DNA of 64,000 nucleotides from Verrucomicrobiota bacterium (GTDB lineage Bacteria > Verrucomicrobiota > Verrucomicrobiia > Opitutales > Opitutaceae), in assembly GCA_023416735.1 (NCBI GenBank), contig JAEZGX010000038.1, positions 184,610 to 248,609 of the forward strand, written 5' to 3'. The notes beneath the pieces are model-generated. The model was not told the DNA's origin, did not search any database, and was given only the letters and a program-made list of their open reading frames with translations. The translations under genes and the position numbers were made by a program. Shown piece by piece: positions 35,004-43,103 of this stretch (positions are counted from its first letter, which is position 1; each line of letters opens with the position of its first letter).

Positions 35004-36674
35004 TCACCGCTTCTCTCGCAAAATCTCTTCGTTGATCTCCGCCAGCTCCTTTTGCCACGCCTGCGCCTGACGTCCGTCTTTCGCCACATTCGCCACCGCG
35101 ATCGCCTGCGGCAGCCACTTCAATCGCAGCGCCCGCGAAATCCCGCGCGCGCGCAAGAGATTCCGATACACCCGCACGCCGTCGCGCGACTTGCCGCCCT
35201 CGCTCAACCACTCCGCCGCCTGCTGCGTGAGCGCCCATTCATCCGTCGGCTGATTCTCCAGATGCGGAAAAAAACCGAGCACGTCCGCTGCACCTTTCAA
35301 ATCTCCCGCCTCCCTTAATCGCTGCGCCCACGCCATCCCCACCGCCACACTCGGGCGCTCTCGTTGCGCGGTGCGCGCGACCGCCAGCGCCTCCTCCGGT
35401 TTCCCCTCCGCTTCCAATTGCAACATCCGTCGCACGGCCACGTGCCCGCCTAACCGCAGCGGCAACTTCGCGCGATTCTCCCACTGCTCCTCCAGCTTGA
35501 CCGCGAAGGGTCGATACAACGGATCCCCCACCGCGATTGACTGCCAGCTCACCGCTCGCAACGCATAAAACGCCGCATCGCCAAACGTCTCTCCGCGCAG
35601 CAGCGCCCGCAGGAGAAAGTCAGGCCGATGCGTCAGCTCCAAATACGGTTCGAACACATTCCCCACCGTTGCCGTCGCCCCTCGCGCCAATAGCGGCCCG
35701 ACCCAGTTGTCCTTCTCCGAGCGAATCGTCGCCGCCGAGAAACTGTGAATGTGCATTGCCACCGCGCCCGGCGGGAACCGAAACCCCGGCAGCACAAACG
35801 GTCCATCGGCCCGGCCGCTATACCAACCGAAATACAGCACCGGCGAATCGAACCGCGCCGACGCCGAAATCGTGCTCCGGCTGCGATCGACCTCCACATC
35901 GAAGCTCGCCTCCTCCAATCGCTTCGCCACCGCCTCCATCCACTGGTCGCCCGTCGCATGGATCCCGCCGACATCGACGTAGGCCCGCCCCAGCAAGCCC
36001 GTCCGCTCCACGCTCACCGCTTGATCGATCATGCGGATCACTTGGTCCAAGGAGGGCCCGTCGAGGCGCGTCACTTTCACCAACTGCCTCAGCTCCATCT
36101 CCCCCACCCGGTCGAGGCGAAACAGTGGATTGCTTACAAACGCGCTCACCGGGTAATCGGGTCTCACCAACAGCGTCAGCTCCGAATCGACCGCCCCTTC
36201 ATTCGTCCGAAAAATACTTCGATCGGTCAGCGGCCTCACTTCCGCGTAATGCTGCGGATCGTGCATCACCCGCAAGGGCACGCCGTGACACACCACGAGA
36301 TACGATATCCGATGTCCGGATACGGCATACTTCGTCCGCCCGAGCGAATCCTTCAACTCCATCCCGATCGCGTCGATCCACTTCCGTCGCACCAGCTCCG
36401 TCATCAACGGCTCCCAGATCGTCGCCACAAACTCGTTCCACGTGATCGTCTCCGCCCGCGACATCGCCAGCGCCACGATATTCTCCCGCGGCACGCCGCG
36501 CACGTCTGCATAATGCTCCGCCACGCGCATCGAGTCGCGGCTCTCCCGATTCGCCAGCAACACCACGCGACTCGCCAAATCGTCCGCCGCCTTCACGAAG
36601 GTCCCGCCGAACAGTAAAAAAACCGCGACCGCGCAAAGCCGCCACCCGCGCGCGCCATCGCTGGCTGCGCTCAT
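35004..36674 (-). CDS. TIGR03790 family protein
   Basis: A 556-residue exported protein. A signal peptide (about 8-30, LCAVAVFLLFGGTFVKA) leads to the family start, RVVLLANRESRDSMRVAEHYADVRGVP (two joined segments, about 37-63). The TIGR03790 family occurs in Acidobacteria, Planctomycetes and Verrucomicrobia and has no known function. The C-terminal 130 residues look like tetratricopeptide-type helices (LQLEAEGKPEEALAVARTAQ and neighbours). It overlaps fluC by four bases, and fluC overlaps the nuclease gene by four, so the three form one transcript. The ATG at 36674 is chosen because it makes that overlap; an upstream start would reach into fluC. Confidence 0.8.
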   Translation of the reverse strand: MSAASDGARGWRLCAVAVFLLFGGTFVKAADDLASRVVLLANRESRDSMRVAEHYADVRGVPRENIVALAMSRAETITWNEFVATIWEPLMTELVRRKWIDAIGMELKDSLGRTKYAVSGHRISYLVVCHGVPLRVMHDPQHYAEVRPLTDRSIFRTNEGAVDSELTLLVRPDYPVSAFVSNPLFRLDRVGEMELRQLVKVTRLDGPSLDQVIRMIDQAVSVERTGLLGRAYVDVGGIHATGDQWMEAVAKRLEEASFDVEVDRSRSTISASARFDSPVLYFGWYSGRADGPFVLPGFRFPPGAVAMHIHSFSAATIRSEKDNWVGPLLARGATATVGNVFEPYLELTHRPDFLLRALLRGETFGDAAFYALRAVSWQSIAVGDPLYRPFAVKLEEQWENRAKLPLRLGGHVAVRRMLQLEAEGKPEEALAVARTAQRERPSVAVGMAWAQRLREAGDLKGAADVLGFFPHLENQPTDEWALTQQAAEWLSEGGKSRDGVRVYRNLLRARGISRALRLKWLPQAIAVANVAKDGRQAQAWQKELAEINEEILREKR

Positions 36675-37039
36675 CGCCCCAGCCTCCACCCGAGCCATGT
36701 CGCTGCCAAACATAAGCCCACCGAGAACATCACATTCGCCGCCGCCGTGCCCCAGCTCCCGCGCTGCATCTGCTCCATCGTCTGCCAGCTAAACGACGAA
36801 AACGTCGTGAACCCGCCGCAAACTCCCACGACCCAAAACGCCTGCACTCGTTCCGTCCCGCCGTCTCCTCCCGCTACGCGCCCCATCAGCCACCCGATCG
36901 CGAGCGAACCCGCTACGTTCACCGCCAGTGTCGCCCACGGAAAACGCCCCGCCGGTATCAACATTCCCACGACGGCGCGCCCGACCGAACCGAGCGCTCC
37001 GCCCAGTGCAATCCAGACGAGTGCGCCCGCGTTGATCAC
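36671..37039 (-). CDS. fluC: Fluoride channel FluC/CrcB
   Basis: A 122-residue inner-membrane protein with four helices that exports fluoride as a dual-topology dimer. The family marks are GGALGSVGRAV near the start, Asn in the second helix (NVAGSLAIGWLMG), and GGFTTFSSFSW with the TFS pattern that lines the pore. Length matches (120-130). The start is GTG at 37039, reading GTGATCAACGCG, which overlaps the upstream stop; an ATG start further upstream would add an unrelated basic sequence. No fluoride riboswitch was recognised, and the gene is inside an operon with two unrelated exported proteins. Confidence 0.9.
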   Translation of the reverse strand: MINAGALVWIALGGALGSVGRAVVGMLIPAGRFPWATLAVNVAGSLAIGWLMGRVAGGDGGTERVQAFWVVGVCGGFTTFSSFSWQTMEQMQRGSWGTAAANVMFSVGLCLAATWLGWRLGR

Positions 37040-38076
37040 TTTGTCGCCGGCTCCTGCGCCGCGCCGCCCTGACGTTTCGCCAGCTGCGCGCGCAGATACA
37101 CATCGGGCCCCGCGTTTCTCCACGCCGTCACCCACAACGCTCCCAGCATCTGCCCGCCTGCCAGCAGCTGCTTCTCGATAAACGCCCGTCCTTCCGACCG
37201 ATCCGCCGCGTCCGCACTGAACTTGCCCGCCTTCTCCATCCGATACAGCGGCTCCACCTGCGCGTGCTGCTCCAGCAGATAATCCATCACCGCCACAAAC
37301 ACCGGATCGCGTCCGTCATTGCGCGGCTCCACCGCAATCAATCGCGCCGGCTTCACCCGCGGCGCTATATCCGAAAACGCGATACCTGTGAGCGCCATGA
37401 ACCCGCCGTCGATCCAGCTGTGGATTCCGCGCCAGGTTGTGTAGCCGTTCGGATTCTCCCCCACCCAGCCATTGAAGTGGTCCGTCGTGTGCAGCGGCTG
37501 CGCGAGGTCGCCCACGTAGTGCCCCATGATGCCCATCACATAAACCGCGTTCGCCTTCGCATTGGCAATTTCCTCGGCCGTTCCCGCTTCCTCAAACGCC
37601 TTCAAATACGAAAACGCCGACTTCAATCGCGCATAATACTCCGTGATCGCCCACGGCGCGAAACCCGGCCACTCGCTCGTGTGATCCTTGTTCTTTTCCG
37701 GATCGATCACGGGAAACTTGTCCGCGTTTCGCGCCCGCCCCGCCGCAAACTCGAGAATGAAATCATAGCGAAACGAGGTCACCGTCACCGGATCGATCCC
37801 CGCCTTCGGCAGTTGCTCGAGGTCGAGAAAATGATCCGACCAGCTCCCGCCGGACTGCTTCATGATTGGCTCCGACACATTCCGCCAACGATCCGGTTCT
37901 CCCGCCAAAAACAGGATGCGCTCCGCCGCCGCCGGCTCGCGCACGAAATCCGGAAACTCCTTCGGCAACGTCGCCAGCGCCGTCTGATTGACGATGCGGT
38001 GCCCCGCATAATCCCAAGCCTGCGCTTCGCCCGCTCCGCCCAGTAGCAGCAACCCCAGCAAAATCCGTTTGGCCAT
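37036..38076 (-). CDS. S1/P1-like zinc nuclease (exported)
   Basis: A 346-residue protein with a signal peptide cleaved after AQA so that Trp21 becomes the N-terminus, as needed for the trinuclear zinc site of S1/P1 nucleases and phospholipase C. Other likely zinc ligands are His26 (WDYAGHRIV), His in SWSDHFLDL, and the cluster MGHYVGDLAQPLHTTDHFNG (about 190-209) with HSWID further on. The enzyme is expected to cleave single-stranded nucleic acids or 3'-nucleotides in the periplasm, yielding nucleosides and phosphate. Phospholipase C activity is an alternative that the sequence does not rule out. It is the first gene of a three-gene operon with fluC and the TIGR03790 gene. Confidence 0.85.
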   Translation of the reverse strand: MAKRILLGLLLLGGAGEAQAWDYAGHRIVNQTALATLPKEFPDFVREPAAAERILFLAGEPDRWRNVSEPIMKQSGGSWSDHFLDLEQLPKAGIDPVTVTSFRYDFILEFAAGRARNADKFPVIDPEKNKDHTSEWPGFAPWAITEYYARLKSAFSYLKAFEEAGTAEEIANAKANAVYVMGIMGHYVGDLAQPLHTTDHFNGWVGENPNGYTTWRGIHSWIDGGFMALTGIAFSDIAPRVKPARLIAVEPRNDGRDPVFVAVMDYLLEQHAQVEPLYRMEKAGKFSADAADRSEGRAFIEKQLLAGGQMLGALWVTAWRNAGPDVYLRAQLAKRQGGAAQEPATK

Positions 38077-38153
38077 GCGCTCAGTGAGAACGGAATCCGC
38101 CGTCGCGTAAAGCAGCCTGCCCGACTCGCCGGCGTGAACTTTCGTCTCCGCCT

Positions 38154-39320
38154 TCACCTCTTCGCATTCACCGTCCGCACCACGCTCGCATACCATTCCA
38201 CACCTTCCGCCAGCGCCTCCGCGATCTGCTGCCGATACTCCGGCGTCGCAATTTTCTTCGCCTCCGCCTCGTTCGACAAAAATCCCGACTCCACCAACAC
38301 GCCCGGACAATTCAGCCCGCGCAACATGCCCAGATGCTTCGTCTTCTGCCCGCGATCCGGCAGCTTCAGCGACTTCAACGTCGCCCGCTGCAACGCATCG
38401 GCCAGCAACACGCTCCACGCATCATGCCGGTTCACCGGCGCCGGATCGTCTTCGGTATCGTCCGGCTGCCCCGCGCCGCGCGATTGATCCGATCGCTGCC
38501 CCGCGCGCGTAAACGTGAACACTTCCGCCCCCGAGGTCTTCGTATCCGGATACAGCGAGTTGAAATGCACGCTGATGAACAAATCCGCCCCCGCGCGATT
38601 CGCGATGATCGCGCGGCTCTGCAGGTCCACTCTCTCGTCTTTCTCGCGCGTCAACACCACCTCATAGCCGCGCGACTCCAACAACCGCTTCAACCGTTGC
38701 GACACATCCAGCGTGAAAACCTTTTCCTTCAACCCGAGCTTCGGATTCTGCGTTCCCTGATCCACGCCGCCATGTCCCGGATCGATCACAATCACCTTCG
38801 GCGGTCGCGGCACTTTCTGCAGCAGTGTCGGCCGCAACAACGGCACCAAACACGTCTCGTAATCCGTCCGGCTCACCTGCGGCCGCCCTTTCTGCAACGT
38901 CACCGGATCGCCCAGAAAAAATCTCAAACCGCCGATCTTCGCCTCACGGCTGTCCGCTTCGAACTCGAAACGAGTCGTCCTGCTCGAGAGCACAAACTTC
39001 CGCTGACCCTCCGCCGCGAACGTCGCTCCCAACCGCTTCGCCGCGTCCTCCAACGCGATCGTCTCCACCTTCGCCGCCGCCTTCCCTTTCGCCGGCTTCG
39101 CTGCCGGCTCCGTTGATTTCGCCGCCGGCTTCGGGGTCACCGACTGCTTCGAGCCCGAGCCCGCCGGTTTGGCACCACCTGGATTCGTCGCATTCGCGGG
39201 TTTGGTCGCACCCGGCCGCGTCGGCGCCGACCGCGGCGGCGCTTCCGCCGCCGCGAGTCGCAACACCGCGCTCAGCGCGATCGTCGCTGCAAGAAAGATG
39301 CGGGGCGCCGCTGGACGCAT
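38154..39320 (-). CDS. N-acetylmuramoyl-L-alanine amidase
   Basis: A 388-residue exported amidase that cuts the amide bond between N-acetylmuramic acid and the peptide stem of peptidoglycan. A signal peptide (about 1-24) leads to an Ala/Pro/Lys-rich linker (about 25-85) and a small domain (about 88-170). The Amidase_3 catalytic domain (about 172-385) shows VIVIDPGHGGVDQGT with the first zinc His, SQRLKRLLESRGYEVVLTR, FISVHFNS with the second His, and LVESGFLSN with the catalytic Glu. The long linker is typical of AmiC-like enzymes. Start is ATG at 39320 or GTG two codons upstream. The gene lies 13 bases downstream of infC and may be co-transcribed with it. Confidence 0.9.
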   Translation of the reverse strand: MRPAAPRIFLAATIALSAVLRLAAAEAPPRSAPTRPGATKPANATNPGGAKPAGSGSKQSVTPKPAAKSTEPAAKPAKGKAAAKVETIALEDAAKRLGATFAAEGQRKFVLSSRTTRFEFEADSREAKIGGLRFFLGDPVTLQKGRPQVSRTDYETCLVPLLRPTLLQKVPRPPKVIVIDPGHGGVDQGTQNPKLGLKEKVFTLDVSQRLKRLLESRGYEVVLTREKDERVDLQSRAIIANRAGADLFISVHFNSLYPDTKTSGAEVFTFTRAGQRSDQSRGAGQPDDTEDDPAPVNRHDAWSVLLADALQRATLKSLKLPDRGQKTKHLGMLRGLNCPGVLVESGFLSNEAEAKKIATPEYRQQIAEALAEGVEWYASVVRTVNAKR

Positions 39321-39333
39321 CGCCACCGCACAC

Positions 39334-39993
39334 TCAAGCGCTGCCGTTCTCGATCGACGGCTGCTCTTCTTCGCCGTCGTCCCCTTCCTTCACATGAAAC
39401 TTCAGCTTCCGCTTGTTCGCCGGCAGCGGCGTCAACATCACGTTGATGTTGCGCCCGATCAGCTTCGGGTCCGCGTCCGGATGCCCCATGCTCGCGAGCT
39501 CCGCCACCGCGCGCTTCATCACGTCGAAACCGATCTCCGTGTGCGCCATCTCGCGGCCGCGAAACTTGAGCCTCAGCTTCACCTTGTTGCCGTGATCGAG
39601 AAACTCCTCGGCATGGCGCAGCTTCGTATAGAAATCGTTTTCCGCGATCCGCGCGCTGAATTCGATTTCCTTAATCTTGCTCGCCGTCGCCTTCGAGTGC
39701 GTGTGCTTCTTCTGCTCCTCGTAGACGTATTTGCCGAAATCCATGATCCGGCACACGGGCGGCGACGCATTCGGCGCGACCTCCACGAGATCGAGCCCGA
39801 CCTCCAGCGCCAGATTGATCGCCTTCGGCGTATCCAACACGCCGAGCTGCTTGCCTTCCGGGGAAATCACCCGCACCTGCGGGACCTTGATGCGATGGTT
39901 GCGGCGGATGGCCGCGTAAGGGTCGACGGTCCGACCGCGATAAGAAGAGCCGGGGCGGTAACCGCCACCGGCCGAAGGAAACGAAGTAGCCAT
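39334..39993 (-). CDS. infC: Translation initiation factor IF-3
   Basis: A 219-residue initiation factor that keeps ribosomal subunits apart and checks the start codon. The N-domain begins RRNHRIKVPQVRVISPEGKQ (about 30-49), followed by LDLVEVAPNASPPVCRIMDFGKY (two segments), and the linker and C-domain include KEIEFSARIAENDF and KVKLRLKFRGREMAH. The N-terminal 28 residues (Gly/Ser/Tyr/Arg-rich) and the acidic C-terminus are extra to the E. coli protein (180 residues). Start is ATG at 39993, preceded in frame by a TTG. Unlike in many bacteria, rpmI and rplT do not follow; the next gene is a cell-wall amidase. Confidence 0.96.
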   Translation of the reverse strand: MATSFPSAGGGYRPGSSYRGRTVDPYAAIRRNHRIKVPQVRVISPEGKQLGVLDTPKAINLALEVGLDLVEVAPNASPPVCRIMDFGKYVYEEQKKHTHSKATASKIKEIEFSARIAENDFYTKLRHAEEFLDHGNKVKLRLKFRGREMAHTEIGFDVMKRAVAELASMGHPDADPKLIGRNINVMLTPLPANKRKLKFHVKEGDDGEEEQPSIENGSA

Positions 39994-40105
39994 CAAATAG
40001 ATCTAATGCTGAGGTGTCTGAGTCGGCGGCGTTCTCGCCGGGAAGCCGGGCAATGACAACAACTAATTCGCCACGGTGTTCCCGATACTGCCGTCGGGTG
40101 TCCGC

Positions 40106-40507
40106 TCATATGCTAAAGCTTTCTCCACAGGAGCAACTGGCTTTCGCATTTGGATTCGAGAATTTGAACCCGCCCGCCACCATCGCCGACGAGTAGTCCA
40201 GGTGCGTGCCTTTCAGATACAGCGCACTCTTGCTGTCGACCACCACGTCCACCCCCGCCGTTCGCACCACGATGTCTCCGCGCTTGGGCTCCGGCACGAA
40301 CTTCATCTTGTAGCTCAGCCCGTTACAACCGCCGCCCGAAATCGCGATCCGCAGGAAATCCCCTTGCTTCTCCCGCGCCTTCAACGCCCCCACTTTCACC
40401 CCCGCCGCGCGCGTCAGCTTCACCAGATTCTCATTCCCCGCGCGCACCCCTTCCGGCAAAGCCGGCGTGGGCATCGAATCGGTCACGGTCGTGGAGTCAT
40501 TCATCAT
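40106..40507 (-). CDS. HesB/IscA-type iron-sulfur carrier (ErpA-like)
   Basis: A 133-residue A-type carrier protein that holds and passes iron-sulfur clusters to apo-proteins. The three conserved cysteines are in GGGCNGLSYKM (about 57-67) and ASCSCGESF at the C-terminus (CxC). The domain starts at about residue 30 after a variable N-terminus; VVVDSKSALYLKGTHLDYS and GGFKFSNPNA are typical. It stands alone, 112 bases upstream of infC and 128 bases downstream of pdxA on the same strand; no isc or suf genes are close. ErpA, IscA and SufA cannot be told apart by sequence alone, so no symbol is given. Start is ATG at 40507. Confidence 0.92.
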   Translation of the reverse strand: MMNDSTTVTDSMPTPALPEGVRAGNENLVKLTRAAGVKVGALKAREKQGDFLRIAISGGGCNGLSYKMKFVPEPKRGDIVVRTAGVDVVVDSKSALYLKGTHLDYSSAMVAGGFKFSNPNAKASCSCGESFSI

Positions 40508-40635
40508 CAAAGCGCCCGGAATAAGGCCGCCCCTTCGCGCCGTTGCAACTCCCGTCCCGCTCTTCCCGATCCTTCGTGTCGTTTACCGCCGAAATGCGCA
40601 GGCCACCCCGCACAACGTTCGCGCTCGCACCCCCA

Positions 40636-41550
40636 CTACTCCTCTCTCAACGCGACCAATCGGCGCGCCACCTTCACCGCATTCGCGAAGCTCGTTCCCC
40701 GCGCCACTCCCTTTCCCGCGATCCCAAACGCCGTGCCGTGATCCGGACTCGTCCGCACGTGCGGCAACCCGAGCGTCACATTCACCGCTTCGTCAAAATC
40801 GATCAGCTTCAGCGGCGCCAAACCCTGATCATGATACATCGCGACCACGACATCGAACTCCCCCCGCAGCGCCCGCGCGAACAACGTGTCTCCCGGCTCG
40901 CATCGCGACACTCCCGGAAATTCCGCGCGCAAATGGTCCAGCGCCGGATTCAACAGCACATTCTCCTCATTCCCGAGCAATCCATTTTCTCCCGCATGCG
41001 GATTCAACCCGCACACGCCGATCCGCGGCTCCGCCAAACCGTCCGCCCGCGCCAGCTCCGCCGCCGCCGCGATCGTCCGTCGCAATAAATTCGGTCCGAG
41101 CAACCGCGGCACTTCATGCAGCGGCACATGCCAGGTCGCCAACACCACGCGCAGCTTCCCTCCGCAAAATGCCATCACCGGCTCACCGCCCCACCGATCC
41201 GCGAAAAACTCCGTCTGCCCCGGAAACGGATATCCCACCCGCGCCAGCCACTCCTTGCTCACCGGTCCCGTCACCACCCCCGAAAATTCCCCGGCGCCAC
41301 ACCCCATCGCCGCCCGCTCCATCGCGGTCCACGCCATCCGCGCCCCCGCTTCACTCGGTCTTCCCAACTCCGCCTCGAACAGGTCGTCGCCTACCGCAAT
41401 CTTCTCCGCGCGTGTATCCAATTTTTGGAGCCAGCGCGCCGGACCGATCACCGCCACGTCCTTCGCCTCCTCCGCCCGCGCCTTCAACCAGCCTTCAATA
41501 ATCTCCGGGCCGACCCCCGCCGGATCCCCGCACGTAATCGCCAGCTTCAC
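40636..41550 (-). CDS. pdxA: 4-hydroxythreonine-4-phosphate dehydrogenase
   Basis: A 304-residue NAD-dependent enzyme of pyridoxal phosphate synthesis that oxidises and decarboxylates 4-phosphohydroxy-L-threonine. It starts VKLAITCGDPAGVGPEII from a GTG that overlaps the lpxA stop by three bases. Metal-binding histidines are in ATWHVPLHEVP, MYHDQGLAPLK and the TSPDHGTAFGIAG segment, and GLNPHAGENGLLG and VVTGPVSKEW are family hallmarks. Length is slightly short of the E. coli enzyme (329). PdxA2-type enzymes with other substrates exist, so the pathway is inferred. Translationally coupled to lpxA. Confidence 0.94.
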   Translation of the reverse strand: MKLAITCGDPAGVGPEIIEGWLKARAEEAKDVAVIGPARWLQKLDTRAEKIAVGDDLFEAELGRPSEAGARMAWTAMERAAMGCGAGEFSGVVTGPVSKEWLARVGYPFPGQTEFFADRWGGEPVMAFCGGKLRVVLATWHVPLHEVPRLLGPNLLRRTIAAAAELARADGLAEPRIGVCGLNPHAGENGLLGNEENVLLNPALDHLRAEFPGVSRCEPGDTLFARALRGEFDVVVAMYHDQGLAPLKLIDFDEAVNVTLGLPHVRTSPDHGTAFGIAGKGVARGTSFANAVKVARRLVALREE

Positions 41551-42308
41551 GCTCCGTCCTCCGCCCCACCGGCCGCGTCGCGGACCCGACGCGCCCGCGC
41601 GAAACTCCGCTTCCCTTCCGCAAAGAACTCCAGGAAGCGTTTCGCTTCCGCCGTCGTATAAAGCCCCGACGCCAGCCCGTCCGCCGCGAGTCCGCGAATA
41701 TTTCCCGACTGAAAAAACACCGCCTGAAACGCCTGCTTCAATTCCGCGATCGCCGGCCGGCTCACGCCTCGCCGCCGCAATCCCACCGCATTGAAGCCCA
41801 CAATGTCGTCCCGCTCCGCCACCATCGTGAAATGCGCCACGTCCCGCGTGATCGCCGTGAGTCCGCCCACCATCACCCCTTCGCCAATCCGGCAGAACTG
41901 ATGAACCGCACAATTGCCCCCAAGGAAACTGTAATCCCCCACCGTCACATGTCCCGCTAGCAACGCGCCGTTCGCGATCACCACTTGATTCCCCACCGCG
42001 CAATCGTGCGCGACATGACTCGACGCCATCAGAAAACAATTGTCCCCGACCGTCGTATATCCGCCGCCGTGAATCGAGCGGTTCACCGTGACGTGCTCCC
42101 GAATCACCGTCCCCGCGCCGATCTTCACCCCGGACGCCGTCGCACGGTCGAACTTCAAATACTGCGGGTCGCCACCGATCACGGCGAATGGATGAACCAC
42201 CACGCGATCCCCGAGCACGCAGTGCTTCGTCACGATCGCATGCGCATGGATCTCACAATCCGCCCCCAACTTCGCTCCTTCTTCAACAATCGCCGTGGGA
42301 TAAATCAC
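41547..42308 (-). CDS. lpxA: Acyl-ACP--UDP-N-acetylglucosamine O-acyltransferase
   Basis: A 253-residue enzyme that adds the first acyl chain in lipid A synthesis. It is a left-handed beta helix with hexapeptide repeats (about 2-185). Markers are VIYPTAIVEEGAKLG at the start, HPFAVIGGDPQYLKF, SSHVAHDCAVGNQVVIAN with the catalytic His (about 116), and GGLTAITRDVAHFTMV. The C-terminal helices (about 185-253) end in RRVRDAAGG. The start is GTG at 42308, giving the family N-terminus; the TTG at 42323 also leaves the frame open. In many Gram-negatives lpxA sits with lpxD and fabZ, but here it is coupled to pdxA instead. Its presence indicates an outer membrane with lipid A. Confidence 0.94.
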   Translation of the reverse strand: MIYPTAIVEEGAKLGADCEIHAHAIVTKHCVLGDRVVVHPFAVIGGDPQYLKFDRATASGVKIGAGTVIREHVTVNRSIHGGGYTTVGDNCFLMASSHVAHDCAVGNQVVIANGALLAGHVTVGDYSFLGGNCAVHQFCRIGEGVMVGGLTAITRDVAHFTMVAERDDIVGFNAVGLRRRGVSRPAIAELKQAFQAVFFQSGNIRGLAADGLASGLYTTAEAKRFLEFFAEGKRSFARARRVRDAAGGAEDGA

Positions 42309-42378
42309 ACGCCAAAGCTCCAAGCTCCCCGCCCCAAGCTCCAGAGAATTCTCGTTCTAAAACATTGCCCGCTCACCT

Positions 42379-43005
42379 CTACCCGCGCTTCGCCCGCGAA
42401 GTCCGCTCCGAGAGCAAGTCCATCTGCGAATCCTTCACCAAATCGTAGTTCTTCAAAATCCGCAGCACCTGCAACGTGTCGCTCTTCGTATAGTTCTGGT
42501 TGATCTCCACCTTCTCCAACAGATCCAGCAGCATCGCCCGAAACGAAATAATCGCATCCACCCCCGCCTGCTTCAGCAGCTCCACGCTCTGCGAACGAAA
42601 CGGCTCCGCCGTCGGCAGGCTTGGCAGCACGAGAATCTTCGTCAGCTCTCCCTCCCCTTCACCGTCCGTGCCCGCCGGAAACAGCTTCGTCGCTTCCTTC
42701 AACACCTGGTCTTCGAGAAACCGAAAAATCTCCGGACTGCTCTTCAAGATCGCCGGCGAAAACACATTCGTGTGCCACGGCTTCACCGCCACCACGCCCC
42801 GCTGAATCAGCGGCAGCTCCGACGAAAACAGAAAAAAGTCCGGCTTCCTCGCGCCCCGCTCCCACGCCGGATTATAGACAATCAAATCGATCTCCTCGTC
42901 CCCGCTCTTCCGCCGCGCCATCACCTGATACTTCCGCACCTGGCGAACCAGAAACCCGTTCTGTTCGAAATACTCGCGAACAATTCCTTCGTCGATGGCG
43001 GACAC
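42379..43005 (-). CDS. Conserved hypothetical protein, possibly PD-(D/E)XK-like
   Basis: A 208-residue cytoplasmic protein without a recognised family. It starts from GTG at 43005 with a helix (DEGIVREYFEQNGFLVRQVR) and then MARRKSGDEEIDLIVYNPAWE (about 29-49) and RGVVAVKPWHTNVFSP (about 68-83). The order helix, EEIDL, and hydrophobic-VxVK is like the core of the PD-(D/E)XK nuclease fold, but the usual Glu or Gln before the Lys is not visible, so this is only a suggestion. The C-terminal half is helical. It lies in the aroB-lpxA-pdxA block with 98 and 70 bases to its neighbours. No function is proposed. Confidence 0.55.
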   Translation of the reverse strand: MSAIDEGIVREYFEQNGFLVRQVRKYQVMARRKSGDEEIDLIVYNPAWERGARKPDFFLFSSELPLIQRGVVAVKPWHTNVFSPAILKSSPEIFRFLEDQVLKEATKLFPAGTDGEGEGELTKILVLPSLPTAEPFRSQSVELLKQAGVDAIISFRAMLLDLLEKVEINQNYTKSDTLQVLRILKNYDLVKDSQMDLLSERTSRAKRG

Positions 43006-43103
43006 GGCGAAAACTTACGATCTACGATTCATGCTTCACGATGGGGACAAGGGCAGCCGACCCGCCGAGTGGAACTCATAAATCAAAGATCATAAATCAC
43101 AAA

